From JACZYA01 sp965247455 (GTDB taxonomy: Bacteria; Acidobacteriota; Terriglobia; Acidiferrales; 2-02-FULL-67-57): 64,000 nt of DNA. The position numbers were made by a program, and so were the translations under genes. The stretch covers positions 59,606 through 123,605 of the forward strand of contig CBDFHE010000006.1 of the NCBI GenBank assembly GCA_965247455.1. The letters are read 5' to 3'. This document shows, one piece after another, positions 51,437-60,231 of the stretch; the stretch's first letter is position 1, and each line of letters begins with the position of its first letter. The notes beneath the pieces are model-generated. The model saw only the letters and a list, made by a program, of their open reading frames with translations. It had not been told where the DNA came from and ran no database searches.

Positions 51437-53272
51437 ATGTCACGACTGATTTCACCATCTGCTGTACGCCTGCTGTTGGCGGGCCTGCTGCTTCTGGGGC
51501 CGGCCGGAGCCCGGGCGCAGATCAATTCCATTGACTACACCAAGGGAAATTCTCACTTCCCTCTGCTTTTCGGCCCTTACAAGCCCAAGTACGTGCCGCT
51601 GCCCAACCTCAACAACAGCGTGCGGCTGGACGACTTGATCCGCGAGGGCAAGCTCTACCTGAGCCTGCAGGACGCCATCTACCTCGCGCTGGAGAACAAC
51701 CTGGACATTGCGGTGCAACGCTACGGCCCCGTCATCGCCCAGACCGACATCATGGCCTCGCGAGGTGGAGGTATCGCCCGCGGCGCCGGCGGCCTGGGGA
51801 CCGCAACGACTCTGGGCGGAGGCGCCGTCAGCCTCGACCCGGTGTTCACCTCCACGGTCCAGATTCAGCATTCGCAATTCCCAGTCAACAACCCCCTGAC
51901 CTCGGGCACGGGCGGGGCAACGGCAACCTCGATCCAGGTTCCGACGTTCTCTCAGAACACGGCCACGGGCAACTTTGCCTACAGCCAGGGCTTCTTGACC
52001 GGAACCTCAATCACGATCGCGCTAAACAACTCACGGCAAACTTCCTCGTCGAGTTTTGACCTGTTCAACCCGCAGGTGAACAGCACGCTCTTCTTCCGGG
52101 TCGATCAGCCGCTGTTGAACGGGTTCGGCTTCGCTCAGAACAAACGCTTCATCCGCGTGGCCAAGAACAACCTTGAAATCAGCGACCAATTCTTCTCCCA
52201 GCAGGTGATGGATATCGCCTCCACCGTGAAGAGGTCCTACTGGGAGCTTATCTTTGCCCGCGAAGACGTAAAGGTAAAGGAGCAGTCGCTGGCCCTGGCC
52301 GAAAAGCTCTACAACGACAACCAGCGCCAAGTAGAGATCGGCACCCTGGCCCCGATCGAGGTGGTGCGAGCCGAAGCCGAAGTCGCCCGCACCCAGCAGG
52401 ATCTAATCGTCTCGCGCACCAATCTGCTGCAACAACAGATCGTCATGAAGGACCTGGTCAGCAAGAACCCCACCGATCCCTTGCTGATGCTGGTGGAGAT
52501 CGAGACCACCGACAGTCCCCAGGTGCCGGACGTGCCGGAGGTGCTGCCGGTGCAGGACGCCATCCAAATCGCGATGGAGAAGCGCCCGGAGATTATCCAA
52601 TCCCAACTCGACCTGAAAAATCAGGCATTGCAGGTGAAGGCCACTCGCATGTCCATGCTGCCAACCGTCAATGCTTTCGGCTTTTACGCCGGTCGAGGGC
52701 TCACGGGCATCGGCGGCCTTGTAGATCCCGCCACCGGGGTGAGAAACATCTTACTCACCCGCGGCTTGGGGACATCGTTGACCCAGGCGTACCAGGGTGA
52801 CTTCCCCGACTACGGCTTTGGTCTCACTATCACCATCCCTCTCAAGAACCGGGTGAGGCAGGCGGAGATGGCGCGCGCGCAAATCCAGGAGCGCCAATCG
52901 CAGACCCGCTATCGGCGCTCGGTCAACACCGTCATCGTTGAGGTGCGCAACGCCCAGATCGCTCTCGACCAGAACCGCGCCCGCATCGACGCCGCCAGTA
53001 AAGCGCGCGAGCTGGCCCAGGAAACTCTGGGCGCGGAGCAAAAGAAATTCCAGTTAGGCGCTTCCACCATCTTCCTGGTGATTCAGGCGCAGCGCGACCT
53101 GGCCCAGGCCCGCAGCAATGAAGTGCGGTCGTTGGTGGATTTTGAGCGGGCGCGGGTGGACTTCGACCGCGCCCTCGGCCGCACGCTGGAGCGGAGCAAC
53201 ATCACGCTCGACGACGCCAAGAGTGGCATCATCACCGCCGGCCGCACCGGCATCTGCCCCCGACGCAACTAG
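51437..53272 (+). CDS. TolC-family outer-membrane efflux protein
   Basis: 611 residues from ATG at 51437 (GAGGAG 7 bases upstream; the GTG at 51431 is too close to it). Signal peptide SAVRLLLAGLLLLGPAGARAQ. Two outer-membrane efflux repeats: first (LSLQDAIYLALENNLDIAVQRY, FRVDQPLLNGFGFAQNKRFI, SYWELIFAREDVKVKEQSLALAEKLY), second (LPVQDAIQIAMEKRPEIIQSQ, ITIPLKNRVRQAEMARAQIQERQSQ, ARELAQETLGAEQKKFQLGAS). Long coiled-coil helices match the periplasmic tunnel. A Gly/Thr/Ala-rich insert (residues ~108-180) is larger than usual. No pump or adaptor gene is adjacent. Confidence 0.93.
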   Translation: MSRLISPSAVRLLLAGLLLLGPAGARAQINSIDYTKGNSHFPLLFGPYKPKYVPLPNLNNSVRLDDLIREGKLYLSLQDAIYLALENNLDIAVQRYGPVIAQTDIMASRGGGIARGAGGLGTATTLGGGAVSLDPVFTSTVQIQHSQFPVNNPLTSGTGGATATSIQVPTFSQNTATGNFAYSQGFLTGTSITIALNNSRQTSSSSFDLFNPQVNSTLFFRVDQPLLNGFGFAQNKRFIRVAKNNLEISDQFFSQQVMDIASTVKRSYWELIFAREDVKVKEQSLALAEKLYNDNQRQVEIGTLAPIEVVRAEAEVARTQQDLIVSRTNLLQQQIVMKDLVSKNPTDPLLMLVEIETTDSPQVPDVPEVLPVQDAIQIAMEKRPEIIQSQLDLKNQALQVKATRMSMLPTVNAFGFYAGRGLTGIGGLVDPATGVRNILLTRGLGTSLTQAYQGDFPDYGFGLTITIPLKNRVRQAEMARAQIQERQSQTRYRRSVNTVIVEVRNAQIALDQNRARIDAASKARELAQETLGAEQKKFQLGASTIFLVIQAQRDLAQARSNEVRSLVDFERARVDFDRALGRTLERSNITLDDAKSGIITAGRTGICPRRN

Positions 53273-54184
53273 TGTTGCGTTACTGAAATAGGTGACACAT
53301 GAAGAACGTGAGGCGGAAAATGCCTGGAGCGTGCGGAATTGACTTGTTAAACAAGACAGCTTGGAAGAGGTGCGGAGTTTATCCCGCGTGCTGCGGGGCA
53401 CCCGCTCCTCAGCGAATTTGTGTGTCACTTTCTATGTTTACAGGACACTAGAGCCTACATCCCTTCCACCTGACCCGAACGCAGCCGGGAGCCTCGGCTC
53501 CCGGCTGCCGCCCGGCGTAGAGCGCATTCGAGGGCAGCCCAACGGCCAGCCCCGCTCTGCGGGGGGGCAAGCAGGAATGCCTGCGCTACCGTGCTCCTGA
53601 ACGCCTCAGGTAGCGGCGAAGAAGCCAACGGCTTCTTCGTCGGTTTGTTCTCGGCCCGGCAACCGCCTGTCCCGCTGTTGGCGGGGTCAGTTCCTGCGTG
53701 CAGACAAACCACATCCTCCACCGGGAGAAAACCGACGATGAACCCGGCTCCAGCGGTCATCCTTAGAACACAAGTTAGGCGGGCCTGGTTCATCGCCGCT
53801 ACCCATCATGCCGAGCCCGGTGGCACCTGCCACCGGGTTGGCTTGCCCTCCGACCTGAAAAATACTTTCTTGGCCTGCCGTCCGGGAACCGGCACTAACT
53901 TGCGATTCTGTTGAGAGCAAGTCTTGGAGACCCAGCGGCAGGGGCTCGTCCTGAAGGCTTCTGCCCGAGGGCTCGCCCTGAAGGGCCGCTGGGCTAGACA
54001 GGTTGCTTGAGGCGCTTGGTCCGCCTACGCTTACGGCCCTTGCGCCCAACCCAGTGGCCCCCGCCACTGGGGTTCGAAGAGGCATTCAACAGGAATTATT
54101 ACAGAGCCCAGGAACCTGCCTGCTTGCTTGGGTTGCGCTCCGTCCGGTAAGATGAAAGCAGGTTGAAGCGCAGGAGCAAACTGC
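53273..54184. other. Gene-free 0.9-kb stretch packed with short palindromes
   Basis: No coding frame supported on either strand. Several stem-loops are visible: GCCGGGAGCCTCGGCTCCCGGC near 53482, CCCGGTGGCACCTGCCACCGGG near 53818 and CCAGTGGCCCCCGCCACTGG near 54052. GAAGAAGCCAACGGCTTCTTC lies near 53620. The GTGGC...GCCAC pairs recall the repeat at 11.8 and 32.3 kb. It may include the mutase promoter near 54130-54170. Confidence 0.6.
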
Positions 54185-55891
54185 ATGGCAAAAGAGAGCA
54201 AGACGGCCACCGCTGAGAAGCAAGAACGGGAGCGCAAACCCGGCGCCGCCGAACAGGCCTGGGAGAACACCACGCTCAAGAAGGCGCTCGAACGCCAGCC
54301 CGAGCGCGCCGAGGAGTTCACCACCGTCAGCGGCCATCCCATCCGCCGGCTCTACACCCCGGCCGACCTGCCCGACTTCGACCCCGAGCGTGACCTGGGC
54401 CTCCCCGGCCAGTCACCCTACACCCGCGGCATCCACGCCAGCATGTACCGCGGGCGGCTGTGGACCATGCGGCAGTTCAGCGGCTTCGGCAGCCCCGCCG
54501 ACACCAACCGGCGCCTGCACTACCTGCTCAGCCAGGGCCAGACCGGCCTTTCAATTGCCTTCGACCTGCCCACCCTGATGGGCTACGACAGCGACCACGC
54601 CCTCTCCGAGGGCGAGGTGGGCAAGTGTGGCGTGGCGGTCAGTTCCCTGCGCGACATGGAGACCGTGCTCGACCGCATCCCGCTGGGCGACGTCACCACC
54701 TCCATGACCATCAACTCCCCCGCCTCGCCCATCTGGGCGATGTACCTGGCGGTGGCGGAGAAACAGGGCGTCAAGCTCGAGCGCCTGAGCGGCACCATCC
54801 AAAACGACATCCTGAAGGAATACATCGCGCAGAAGGAATACATCTACCCGCCCGCGCCTTCGATGCGGCTGGTGATTGACACCTTCGAGTTCGGCGTCCG
54901 GCACACGCCGCGCTGGAACACCATCTCCATCAGCGGCTACCACATCCGCGAAGCCGGCTCCACCGCCGTGCAGGAGCTGGCCTTCACCCTGCGCGACGGC
55001 GTCGAGTACGTGCAATGGGGCCTCAAGCGCGGCCTGAATGTGGACGAGTTTGTCCCCCGGCTCTCCTTCTTCTTCAACGCCCACAATGATTTCTTCGAAG
55101 AAATTGCCAAGTACCGCGCCGCGCGCCGCCTCTGGTACAACGTCATGCGCGACCGCTTCGGCGCGCAGCAGGAGCGCACGCTCAAGCTGCGCTTCCACAC
55201 CCAAACCGCCGGCTGTTCGCTCACCGCCCAGCAGCCCTACAACAACGTCGTCCGCACCGCCATTCAGGCGCTGGCGGCCGTGCTGGGCGGGACCCAGTCG
55301 CTGCACACCAACTCCCTCGACGAGGCCTGGGCGCTGCCCACCGAGTTCGCCGCCACCCTGGCGCTGCGCACCCAGCAGGTCATCGCGCACGAGAGTGGCG
55401 TCACCCAAACCGCCGACCCGCTGGGCGGTTCCTACTTCGTCGAGCGGCTCACCAACGAAATGGAACAGGGCTGCTTGGACTACTTTGAGAAGATTGACGT
55501 CCTGGGGGGGATGGTGCCGGCCATCGAGCGCGGCTTCCCGCAGCGCGAGATTGCGGAAGCGTCCTACCGCTACCAGCAGGCGGTCGACCGCAAAGAGAAA
55601 ATCATCGTCGGCGTCAATGACTACGTGGCGGTGAAAGAGAAATCAATCGAAATCCTGCAAATCCCCGACCAACTAGGCGACGAGCGAAAGAAACGGTTAG
55701 ATGAGTTGCGCCGCACCCGCGACAACCACCGCGTCAGCCAAACTCTGAAAGACCTGGCCGCCGCCGCCCGCAGCGACAAGAACACCATGCCCTACATGCT
55801 CGAGGCCGTGCGCGCCTACGCCACCCTGGGAGAAATCTCCGACACCCTGCGCGAAGTTTTCGGCACCTACGAAGAAGTCGCCATCACCTAA
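54185..55891 (+). CDS. Methylmalonyl-CoA mutase, catalytic (large) subunit
   Basis: Cobalamin-dependent rearrangement of (R)-methylmalonyl-CoA and succinyl-CoA. 568 residues: the TIM-barrel catalytic part without a fused B12 domain, as in archaea and many deep-branching bacteria. Motifs: RGIHASMYRGRLWTMRQFSGFG (substrate channel), LSIAFDLPTLMGYDSDH, TIQNDILKEYIAQKEYI, SISGYHIREAGSTAVQEL with the active-site His, and HTQTAGCSLTAQQPYNN. The channel residue preceding ASMY is His rather than the Tyr common in classic mutases, so a branched-chain (isobutyryl-type) substrate cannot be excluded. The B12 subunit is 0.94 kb downstream. Confidence 0.92.
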   Translation: MAKESKTATAEKQERERKPGAAEQAWENTTLKKALERQPERAEEFTTVSGHPIRRLYTPADLPDFDPERDLGLPGQSPYTRGIHASMYRGRLWTMRQFSGFGSPADTNRRLHYLLSQGQTGLSIAFDLPTLMGYDSDHALSEGEVGKCGVAVSSLRDMETVLDRIPLGDVTTSMTINSPASPIWAMYLAVAEKQGVKLERLSGTIQNDILKEYIAQKEYIYPPAPSMRLVIDTFEFGVRHTPRWNTISISGYHIREAGSTAVQELAFTLRDGVEYVQWGLKRGLNVDEFVPRLSFFFNAHNDFFEEIAKYRAARRLWYNVMRDRFGAQQERTLKLRFHTQTAGCSLTAQQPYNNVVRTAIQALAAVLGGTQSLHTNSLDEAWALPTEFAATLALRTQQVIAHESGVTQTADPLGGSYFVERLTNEMEQGCLDYFEKIDVLGGMVPAIERGFPQREIAEASYRYQQAVDRKEKIIVGVNDYVAVKEKSIEILQIPDQLGDERKKRLDELRRTRDNHRVSQTLKDLAAAARSDKNTMPYMLEAVRAYATLGEISDTLREVFGTYEEVAIT

Positions 55892-55898
55892 TCAAACA

Positions 55899-55938
<40 letters not shown>

Positions 55939-55954
55939 TGACACACTAAGAATC

Positions 55955-56260
55955 ATGAGCAGTGAGCATGCCAAATTTCACTTCAGCGTGACCTGCCACA
56001 CTGATAACTTGGCAGTTCTTCACTGTCTGCGAGCACTGGCACAGTACGCCCAGCAAGAAGGAAACAAGCGGATCCCATGGGGCGGCACGAAGGAAAAAGA
56101 CTGGGAACGAGACAGACACCGAGTTGCCTTTCATTTTACAAAGCCTGAATATAGAAATCTATTCGTTCATGAAGCACAATGACTGCTCGCTAAAGGTTGC
56201 TGGACAGAAGTCGAACGGAGCGACAATCATCCCGCTTCTCCGCAGCATTCCAATTGGTAA
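55955..56260 (+). pseudogene. Small cassette gene with an internal TGA
   Basis: ATG at 55955 gives 75 residues ending at TGA (56180-56182): KFHFSVTCHTDNLAVLHCLRAL, AQYAQQEGNKRIPWGGTKEKDW, VAFHFTKPEYRNLFVHEAQ. The same frame then stays open for 25 codons to TAA at 56258: LLAKGCWTEVERSDNHPASPQ. The junction CAA-TGA-CTG looks like a C-to-T change in CAA-CGA-CTG (Gln-Arg-Leu). I believe similar ~100-residue proteins of unknown function exist, often near CACAGAG repeats, but cannot name the family. It is bounded on both sides by inverted copies of that repeat. Confidence 0.6.
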
Positions 56261-56274
56261 CGGTTTGGCTCTCG

Positions 56275-56312
56275 ACTTTCTCTGTGTCCTCTGTGCCTCT
56301 GTGGTGAGTCAT
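56275..56312. repeat. CACAGAG-family repeat, inverted internal copy
   Basis: CTTTCTCTGTGTCCTCTGTG, then CCTCTGTGGTGAGTCATG. The last bases form the start codon of the GxxExxY gene, so the repeat supplies that gene's translation start region. Confidence 0.8.
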
Positions 56313-56727
56313 GACTGACAATCAGCTCACCCATGAGATCATCGGCGCTGCCATCGAAGTCCACCGGGTTCTCGGCCCTGGCCTACTCGAATCAGCCTAT
56401 GAAGAATGCCCCGCGCGTGAACTGACTCTTCGTAACATCAAGTTCGAGCGTCAGAAACCCCTGCCGGTTGTTTACAAGGAGGTCAAACTGGACTGCGGCT
56501 ACCGTCTCGATTTTCTTGTCGAGGCCAGAGTAGTTCTGGAATTAAAAGCTGTCGAATCGTTGGCGCCCATCCACGAAGCAATTATGCTAACCTACTCGCG
56601 GCTCTCTGGGTGCCAGATTGGTTTGTTGATCAACTTTCACACCCAGATTCTCAAAGATGGTATCAAACGGTTTGTGCTGAATTATAGGGAGGACGCGAAC
56701 CGCAGAGACGCAGAGAACGCTGAGTAA
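56311..56727 (+). CDS. GxxExxY protein (PD-(D/E)XK nuclease-like)
   Basis: 138 residues. The name-giving motif is GPGLLESAYEE (residues ~23-33). The nuclease-like core is LDCGYRLDFLVEARVVLELKAVESL, with the Asp, Glu and Lys of a PD-(D/E)XK site, then IHEAIMLTYSRLSGCQIGLLINF. The family (PDDEXK_3-like) is widespread, its role unknown, and often tied to CACAGAG-type repeats. The final residues (NRRDAENAE) are encoded by another copy of the repeat. It sits between the two mutase subunits in the same direction. Catalytic residues look intact. Confidence 0.9.
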   Translation: MTDNQLTHEIIGAAIEVHRVLGPGLLESAYEECPARELTLRNIKFERQKPLPVVYKEVKLDCGYRLDFLVEARVVLELKAVESLAPIHEAIMLTYSRLSGCQIGLLINFHTQILKDGIKRFVLNYREDANRRDAENAE

Positions 56728-56830
56728 GAATCGGTCTTCTTATGCTCTGCGTACTCAGCGCCTCTGCGGTAAGAACCTCCGCCAACCCTACCGCCGAGAC
56801 GCGGAGGGCGCAGAGAAAGAACACTGAGGA
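56694..56830. repeat. CACAGAG-family repeats, right border cluster (three copies)
   Basis: ACCGCAGAGACGCAGAGAAC at about 56699 lies inside the end of the GxxExxY gene. An inverted copy (CTCTGCGTACTCAGCGCCTC) lies near 56745. A direct copy (ACCGCCGAGACGCGGAGGGC) lies near 56788 and runs into AACACTGAGGAAAAAGTG, where the mutase small subunit starts. Confidence 0.8.
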
Positions 56831-56834
56831 AAAA

Positions 56835-57236
56835 GTGCCGGAACGGAAGATCAGAGTGGTGATTGCCAAGCCCGGCTTGGACGGGCACGACCGCGGCGCC
56901 AAAATCATCGCCCGGGCGCTGCGCGACGCCGGCATGGAGGTCATTTACACCGGCCTGCGCCAATCCCCGGAGCAGATCGCCAACGCCGCCCTGCAGGAAG
57001 ACGCGGACGTGATCGGCCTCTCGATTCTCTCCGGCGCCCACATGGTCATCCTGCCCCGCCTGATGAACCTGCTGCGCGAGAAAGGCATCGCCGAACAGGT
57101 CACAGTCGTCGCCGGCGGCACCATTCCCGACGCCGACATCCCGGAGTTGAAGAAACAGGGCGTGGCAAAAGTCTTCCAGCCCGGCACCTCCACCCAGGAA
57201 ATCACTGACTTCGTCCGCGCGGCGGCCAAACAGTAG
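56835..57236 (+). CDS. Methylmalonyl-CoA mutase, cobalamin-binding (small) subunit
   Basis: 133 residues in the B12-binding Rossmann-like fold. The cobalamin-ligating motif is LDGHDRGAK (Asp-x-His-x-x-Gly), followed by GLSILSGAH and VAGGTIPDADIPEL, with the C-terminal STQEITDFV. I start at GTG 56835, 6 bases after TGAGGA; upstream in-frame codons would be read from repeat DNA. The ribosome-binding site itself lies in the edge of a CACAGAG repeat. It completes the mutase with the 54185-55891 subunit. Confidence 0.94.
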   Translation: MPERKIRVVIAKPGLDGHDRGAKIIARALRDAGMEVIYTGLRQSPEQIANAALQEDADVIGLSILSGAHMVILPRLMNLLREKGIAEQVTVVAGGTIPDADIPELKKQGVAKVFQPGTSTQEITDFVRAAAKQ

Positions 57237-57263
57237 CGCCGCCAGACCGAGAACCAACGGCCC

Positions 57264-57884
57264 GTGGCTTCCTCCCTTCGCCTGCACCGGCAAGACAACC
57301 TAGCGCGCGTCGAACTCACCAGCCCCGACGGCTTCCCCCGCCTCGCCACTTCCCTGCTGGAAGAACTCGACCGCGAAATCGAACATCTCTTCGCCGACGC
57401 CCACTGCCAAGCCATTGTCATTCACGGCAGCCCGCACTGCTTCACCACCGGGGCGGACATTGCTGAAGTGGGCACGCTCAGCGGCGTCACCGCCCTGCCC
57501 TTCGCCCGCCGCGGGCAACTGCTGTTTGAGAAAATCGCTCGCGGCCCCAAGCCCGTGGTGGCGGCCATCTCCGGCTACTGCCTGGGCGGTGGCTGGGACT
57601 TGGCGCTGGCCTGTTGGGTTCGCTTGGCAACGCCCGACGCAGTCTTCCGCCATCCGGGAGCCACGCTGGGGATTCTGACCGGTTGGGGCGGCACGCAGCG
57701 CCTGCCGCAGTTGCTGGGCCGCGTCCGCACGCTTGAGCTGCTGCTGCAAGGCAAGGCCCTCACCGCTCAGCGCGCAGCCGCCCTCGGCCTGGTGGAGGAA
57801 ATCGTACCGGGTGAGCAGCTCCTGCCGCGCGCCCTTGAGCGCGCCGCTCAACTCGCCGCCCGTAACCAAAGCCTCCGCACCTGA
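57264..57884 (+). CDS. Enoyl-CoA hydratase/isomerase family protein, short and atypical
   Basis: 206 residues, about 50 short of the usual crotonase. The oxyanion-hole segments are present (HCFTTGADIAEV; AISGYCLGGGWDLALAC), but the PE pair that supplies one catalytic Glu reads HPGATLGI, so hydratase activity is doubtful; GWGGTQRLPQLLG is retained. The C-terminal trimerisation helices are missing: it ends soon after GLVEEIVPGEQL. GTG start, 27 bases after the mutase subunit stop, hence the same operon. Some crotonase relatives with such changes act as isomerases or thioesterases. Confidence 0.85.
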   Translation: MASSLRLHRQDNLARVELTSPDGFPRLATSLLEELDREIEHLFADAHCQAIVIHGSPHCFTTGADIAEVGTLSGVTALPFARRGQLLFEKIARGPKPVVAAISGYCLGGGWDLALACWVRLATPDAVFRHPGATLGILTGWGGTQRLPQLLGRVRTLELLLQGKALTAQRAAALGLVEEIVPGEQLLPRALERAAQLAARNQSLRT

Positions 57885-57912
57885 GCCGCAGGGCGTAGGC
57901 GGCGGGTTGCGA

Positions 57913-58719
57913 TCAAGCCTGTTGCCGCGCCTGCTTGACCATCTCGACCAAGACCGTTCGCGTTTCCTCTGGGCTTCTCACTTCGCGGGTGAACGCGATG
58001 CGGACGCCGTGCATGCGGTCGCCTGTTTTCAACCGCAGGTGAAAGCCGAGGCGATCGACGGCTGTCATAGTGGCTTCCTCCGCGCCTTTGGCATCAGCAT
58101 CGGCAAAGCGACGTGCCAGAAGAACCAGAGCGTCGGCGTGGTCGGCGTTCATGTGCGCGATGATGCCGGGCGCGGCGTCGGCCAGCGGGTCGGGTTCGGC
58201 CCGGCGGTAGTCATCCGCCGCCACCCAACCCATCACGCCAAAACCGCCCACGTAATAGACGTCGACAACCTCCATCCGGTAGAAGGCAAAGTCCTGGAAG
58301 TCCACCCAATACCGGGCGTTCTCGTAGCGCGCCAGATAGAGCCCTCGCACCTGCTCCCGTTCTTTCTCGGAAACCTTGCTGATCTCCCCCATGAGCGTGA
58401 CCCGAGATGCGCCCAGCGGGTCGCCGCTGGCATCGGGTTGGGTCACCAGCAGGCCGGCGCGGGAGTCACCCAAGATATTCTGGGTGTGCATGGCCATGGT
58501 GCTGATGAGAAAATTCGGCCGCCCGAGCGGGTCCAACCCGTAGGGCATCACCGAACCGAACGGCCAGCCCGGCCGCTTCTGGGAAAGAGTCGAGAGGCTG
58601 CCAATGCGACCGAGGTGCACCAGGGTGCGCGCCCGCTCCGCGTAGGAAGGCTCGGGAATCGACGGCTGGTCGGTTGACGCTCTGGGGCCGGCGTGTTGCC
58701 GGGAAGAACGATTAGGCAC
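57913..58719 (-). CDS. HugZ-like FMN-binding split-barrel protein
   Basis: 268 residues. The N-terminal pyridoxamine-phosphate-oxidase-like split barrel (IGSLSTLSQKRPGWPFGSVMPYGL, STMAMHTQNILGDSRAGLLV, RVTLMGEISKV) is followed by a C-terminal DUF2470-type domain (IIAHMNADHADALVLLARRFA, RLGFHLRLKTGDRMHGVRI). This two-domain order is that of HugZ haem-degrading oxygenases and related flavin proteins. No haem uptake genes are nearby, so the substrate is not assigned. It is convergent with the crotonase gene. Confidence 0.88.
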   Translation of the reverse strand: MPNRSSRQHAGPRASTDQPSIPEPSYAERARTLVHLGRIGSLSTLSQKRPGWPFGSVMPYGLDPLGRPNFLISTMAMHTQNILGDSRAGLLVTQPDASGDPLGASRVTLMGEISKVSEKEREQVRGLYLARYENARYWVDFQDFAFYRMEVVDVYYVGGFGVMGWVAADDYRRAEPDPLADAAPGIIAHMNADHADALVLLARRFADADAKGAEEATMTAVDRLGFHLRLKTGDRMHGVRIAFTREVRSPEETRTVLVEMVKQARQQA

Positions 58720-59303
58720 TCGGCAGTTCTCCTGTTTCCACTAACCTTATCGGACGTCGCGGGCAACCATTTTACTCCCCACAGAGATTTTCCCCTCCTA
58801 AAATAGACGCTCGCGCCGGTTTTCCAAGATAGTGGGCTAAGAGCGTGTTGCTGTGGCTGATGGCAAAAACCGTGGTGGTTGCCCGCCACTAAGTCAGGGG
58901 GCTGTTAGGGTCTGTACGGGCCGTAAGGCTCCTATAACACCCAGGGCTTTAGCTTGCCTGCGCCTGCCTGCGGTAGGCAGGGCAGGCAGGCTCCTGGGGG
59001 GCTTCCCTCAGTGGCTAAAGCCGCTGCTGCTAGGCGGCACACTACGGCACGACTAAAGTCGTGCCCTGACAAGACGAGATGGATGCGTCGTCGCAGTAAC
59101 ACTGTTTTGATCCACTACCCTTTCCTGCAGACGCTTGACTGCCACAACCCCACCGGCATAAGCTCTGACCCATTCAAAGTGAGCGCTTTGGGGGCCACAC
59201 AGTTGAAGCGAACGGTTAGGAAGAAGGGCGCAACTTTCCTTTCGGCTTTCGCTCGTGCCGCCGTGTTGGCGGTGCTGATCGCATTTTCAAAAGGAGACAA
59301 CTG
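58720..59303. other. Gene-free stretch with palindromic repeats
   Basis: No coding frame supported. It holds a GCCTGCCTGCGGTAGGCAGG-type palindrome near 58965, and GGCACGACTAAAGTCGTGCC at 59046-59065, a perfect palindrome shared with the carA-carB spacer. AGGAGA at 59293-59298 belongs to the next gene. Confidence 0.55.
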
Positions 59304-60191
59304 ATGAACCGACTTTCCTTGGTGACACTCGTGTGTCTTCTGATTCTCGGTGCGGGTCTGGCAACTGCCCAGCAAAACTTTGACAATGTCGAAATCAAAG
59401 CCACCCACGTCCGCGGCAATATCTACATGCTCAACGGCACCGGCGGCAACATCGGCGTCTCGGTGAGCTCGGACGGCATTCTGATCGTGGACGACAAATT
59501 CGCTCCGCTGGCCGACAAGATTCGCGCCGCGCTGAAGGAAGTCGGCGGCGGCGAGCTCAAGTTCATCCTCAACACCCACTGGCACGGCGACCACACCGGC
59601 GGCAACCAGGTCTTCGGCCCCGAAGCCCCCATCATCGCCCACACCAACGTCCGCAAGCGCCTCGCCACCGACCAGGAGATTTTCGGCCGCACCGTTCCCG
59701 CCGCGCCCAAAGAAGCCTGGCCGGTCATCACCTTCGACCACGCCGTCTCCGTCCACTTCAACGGGGAGGAAATCAAGGCCATCCACTTCCCCCACGGGCA
59801 CACCGACGGCGACACCGTCATCTTCTTCACCGGCTCCAACGTTGTCCACATGGGGGACGACTTCTTCTCCGGTCGCTTCCCCTTTGTTGACCTGGGCAGC
59901 GGCGGCGATGTCGAAGGCCTGACAAAAAACATTGCCGCGGTAATCAAGAAGCTGCCCGCCGACGTGAAGATCATCCCCGGCCACGGCCCGGTCTCCACCC
60001 TGGACGACCTCAAGACCTACCACCGCATGCTGGTTGAAACCACCAACATCGTGCGCGAGGCGATGGCCGCCAGCAAGAGCTTAGAGGAAATCAAAGCCGA
60101 GGGCCTGCCCGAGAAATGGTCCTCGTGGGGCTCAGGTTTCATCCCCGCCGAGCGCTGGCTGGAAACCATCCACCGGAGTCTCTCTCGCTAG
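59304..60191 (+). CDS. Exported MBL-fold metallo-hydrolase
   Basis: 295 residues with a signal peptide (MNRLSLVTLVCLLILGAGLATAQ). Zinc motifs NTHWHGDHTGGN, FPHGHTDGDTVIFF, HMGDDFFSGR and PGHGPVSTLDDL give all ligands of a binuclear class B-like site. The architecture matches exported beta-lactamase-like cyclases/hydrolases of unknown substrate, common in Acidobacteriota. AGGAGA lies 5 bases before the ATG. The next gene follows after 40 bp. Confidence 0.92.
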   Translation: MNRLSLVTLVCLLILGAGLATAQQNFDNVEIKATHVRGNIYMLNGTGGNIGVSVSSDGILIVDDKFAPLADKIRAALKEVGGGELKFILNTHWHGDHTGGNQVFGPEAPIIAHTNVRKRLATDQEIFGRTVPAAPKEAWPVITFDHAVSVHFNGEEIKAIHFPHGHTDGDTVIFFTGSNVVHMGDDFFSGRFPFVDLGSGGDVEGLTKNIAAVIKKLPADVKIIPGHGPVSTLDDLKTYHRMLVETTNIVREAMAASKSLEEIKAEGLPEKWSSWGSGFIPAERWLETIHRSLSR

Positions 60192-60231
60192 CGCATCGGC
60201 CCCCAACTCGCAGCAAGAGAGCAGGCGAGAA

